Both the position numbers and the translations under genes were made by a program. 13,852 bases of DNA. It comes from Thermoplasmata archaeon (lineage in GTDB: Archaea; Thermoplasmatota; Thermoplasmata; Lutacidiplasmatales; UBA184). A model generated the notes under the pieces. The model made no database searches, was not told the origin of the DNA, and saw only the letters and a program-made list of their open reading frames with translations. The stretch spans positions 1 to 13,852 of the forward strand of contig JASHVI010000014.1 of the NCBI GenBank assembly GCA_030039525.1, in the 5' to 3' direction. Of the stretch, positions 13,296 through 13,852 are shown in pieces (the stretch's first letter is position 1; every line of letters begins with the position of its first letter).

Positions 13296-13694
13296 CTACT
13301 TGCGGTGGCCGAGCTTCGCGGCCAATGCCTTCATGTCCGCCGCAATCGAGTCGAGTTCAGCGAGTGCAACGGTCCGAGCGGGCGGCGGAAGGTTCCCAAA
13401 TTGCGCAAGCTGGGGACCTAGAGCGTTTGCCCGGATGAAGACGCCCAGCAGGCTCGCTCGGTCCTCCGCCTTGAGGAGCTCGGACGCGGCCAATAGCGAC
13501 GCCGGCGTAGCGGACGCAGCCTGGACGGCCCTAAGCGTCGGTCGATCAGCGACCCTCGAAATCCTAGCGTAGTACGACGAGGTGAGCGAAAGGAGGGCGG
13601 ACAGCTCCGCCAGCCCGTCAGCGAGCTCCTTTTTCGTAGGCAGGGCCGGCGGAGTCGGCTGACCCAGAGCCGCAGCGGCGACCCCCTCGGGCAT
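13296..13694 (-). CDS. Uncharacterised Ala/Leu-rich helical protein, first gene of the cassette
   Basis: 132 residues from ATG 13694, with a TATA-like element at 13728-13736. Not recognised. Seen: a short Pro/Ala-rich lead (about 8-20), then almost wholly helical, Ala- and Leu-rich sequence with heptad-like stretches (KKELADGLAELSALLSL at 21-37; LLAASELLKAEDRASLLG around 67-84) and a basic end (AAKLGHRK). There are no cysteines, no signal peptide and no membrane helix. By hand count 33 of 132 codons end in A or T, far above the neighbouring core genes, pointing to different ancestry. It heads a unit whose third gene is a retropepsin-like protease. A coiled-coil or small helical-bundle partner protein is plausible, but the function is unknown. 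Confidence 0.6.
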   Translation of the reverse strand: MPEGVAAAALGQPTPPALPTKKELADGLAELSALLSLTSSYYARISRVADRPTLRAVQAASATPASLLAASELLKAEDRASLLGVFIRANALGPQLAQFGNLPPPARTVALAELDSIAADMKALAAKLGHRK

Positions 13695-13727
13695 CGGAAC
13701 CAGCGAGACTACAGACCGTCGCCTCTC

Positions 13728-13736
13728 TACTTAAGC
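13728..13736 (-). promoter_or_regulatory. TATA-like element of the three-gene cassette
   Basis: The minus strand reads GCTTAAGTA(G), predicting transcription from about 13705, about 11 nt before ATG 13694. No other promoter-like sequence is seen within the cassette, whose internal gaps are 7 nt each. Confidence 0.5.
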
Positions 13737-13753
13737 GACGACTTGAATCCCGC

Positions 13754-13852
13754 CTACCTGGGTGCCGCTCTACGGCCTGACGAGTTCGGGGTCCCGGCCC
13801 GAGAGCCCGCCCCCCCGAGGGAGACCCACTGGAGGGACAGGGAGTTGACGAC
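13754..13852 (-). CDS. Possible 3' end of a gene entering from the right (weak)
   Basis: The minus strand is open from the window edge to a TAG at 13754-13756 (32 codons, beginning VVNSLSLQWVSLGG). The first dozen codons end in G/C as core genes do, and the sequence could be a beta-rich C-terminus. It is too short to identify and may be chance. I see nothing else in 13737-13852. Confidence 0.2.
   Translation of the reverse strand, partial: VVNSLSLQWVSLGGAGSRAGTPNSSGRRAAPR

Overview
The window is archaeal chromosome with very high G+C and very high GC at codon third positions. Diagnostic genes are an aRF1-type release factor (NIKS and GGQ), the replication factor C small subunit, Sec61-beta and a TYW1-type wyosine synthase. 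A large secreted Kelch/Ig-like protein with repeated 'GC-SS-(9-10)-C-P' cysteine pairs is a style I associate with Thermoplasmata and related Euryarchaeota, so a high-GC Thermoplasmatota lineage is my best guess. The phylum is inference. I saw no rRNA, tRNA, CRISPR array or insertion sequence.

Layout, left to right. 1-554 (-): three-helix membrane protein, cut by the window edge. 627-2288 (-): thioredoxin then aRF1, probably one transcript, with two tandem hairpins between them. 2440-3240 (+): small SAM methyltransferase, divergent from thioredoxin and convergent with moaB; the two stop codons share a CTAG. 3237-5187 (-): rfcS-moaC-moaB operon with coupled starts (CTGA and GTGA overlaps). 5271-5609 (-): cupin. 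5726-6577 (-): SDR oxidoreductase, divergent from a frameshifted SppA-like S49 peptidase (6671-7461, +). 7514-7672 (+): Sec61-beta, missed by a minimum-length ORF cut-off. 7673-7905: hairpin-rich convergent intergenic region. 7906-11082 (-): 1058-residue Kelch/Ig-like surface protein. 11195-12193 (-): TYW1. 12385-13694 (-): three-gene cassette with its own promoter, 7-nt gaps, a 3' stem-loop and clearly lower GC3, ending in a retropepsin-like aspartic protease.

The core genes cover housekeeping work: translation termination and tRNA modification, clamp loading, redox, molybdenum-cofactor synthesis, and secretion (Sec61-beta, S49 peptidase). Nearly every transcription unit has an AT-rich TATA-like element about 25-28 nt upstream of a point lying at, or within about 15 nt of, the chosen start. 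Leaderless or short-leader transcripts therefore appear to be the rule, and this helped me choose starts (methyltransferase, SDR, sppA, TYW1, thioredoxin). The most unusual content is the 12385-13694 cassette, followed by the structured intergenic region at 7673-7905, the non-AUG moaC start and the sppA frameshift.
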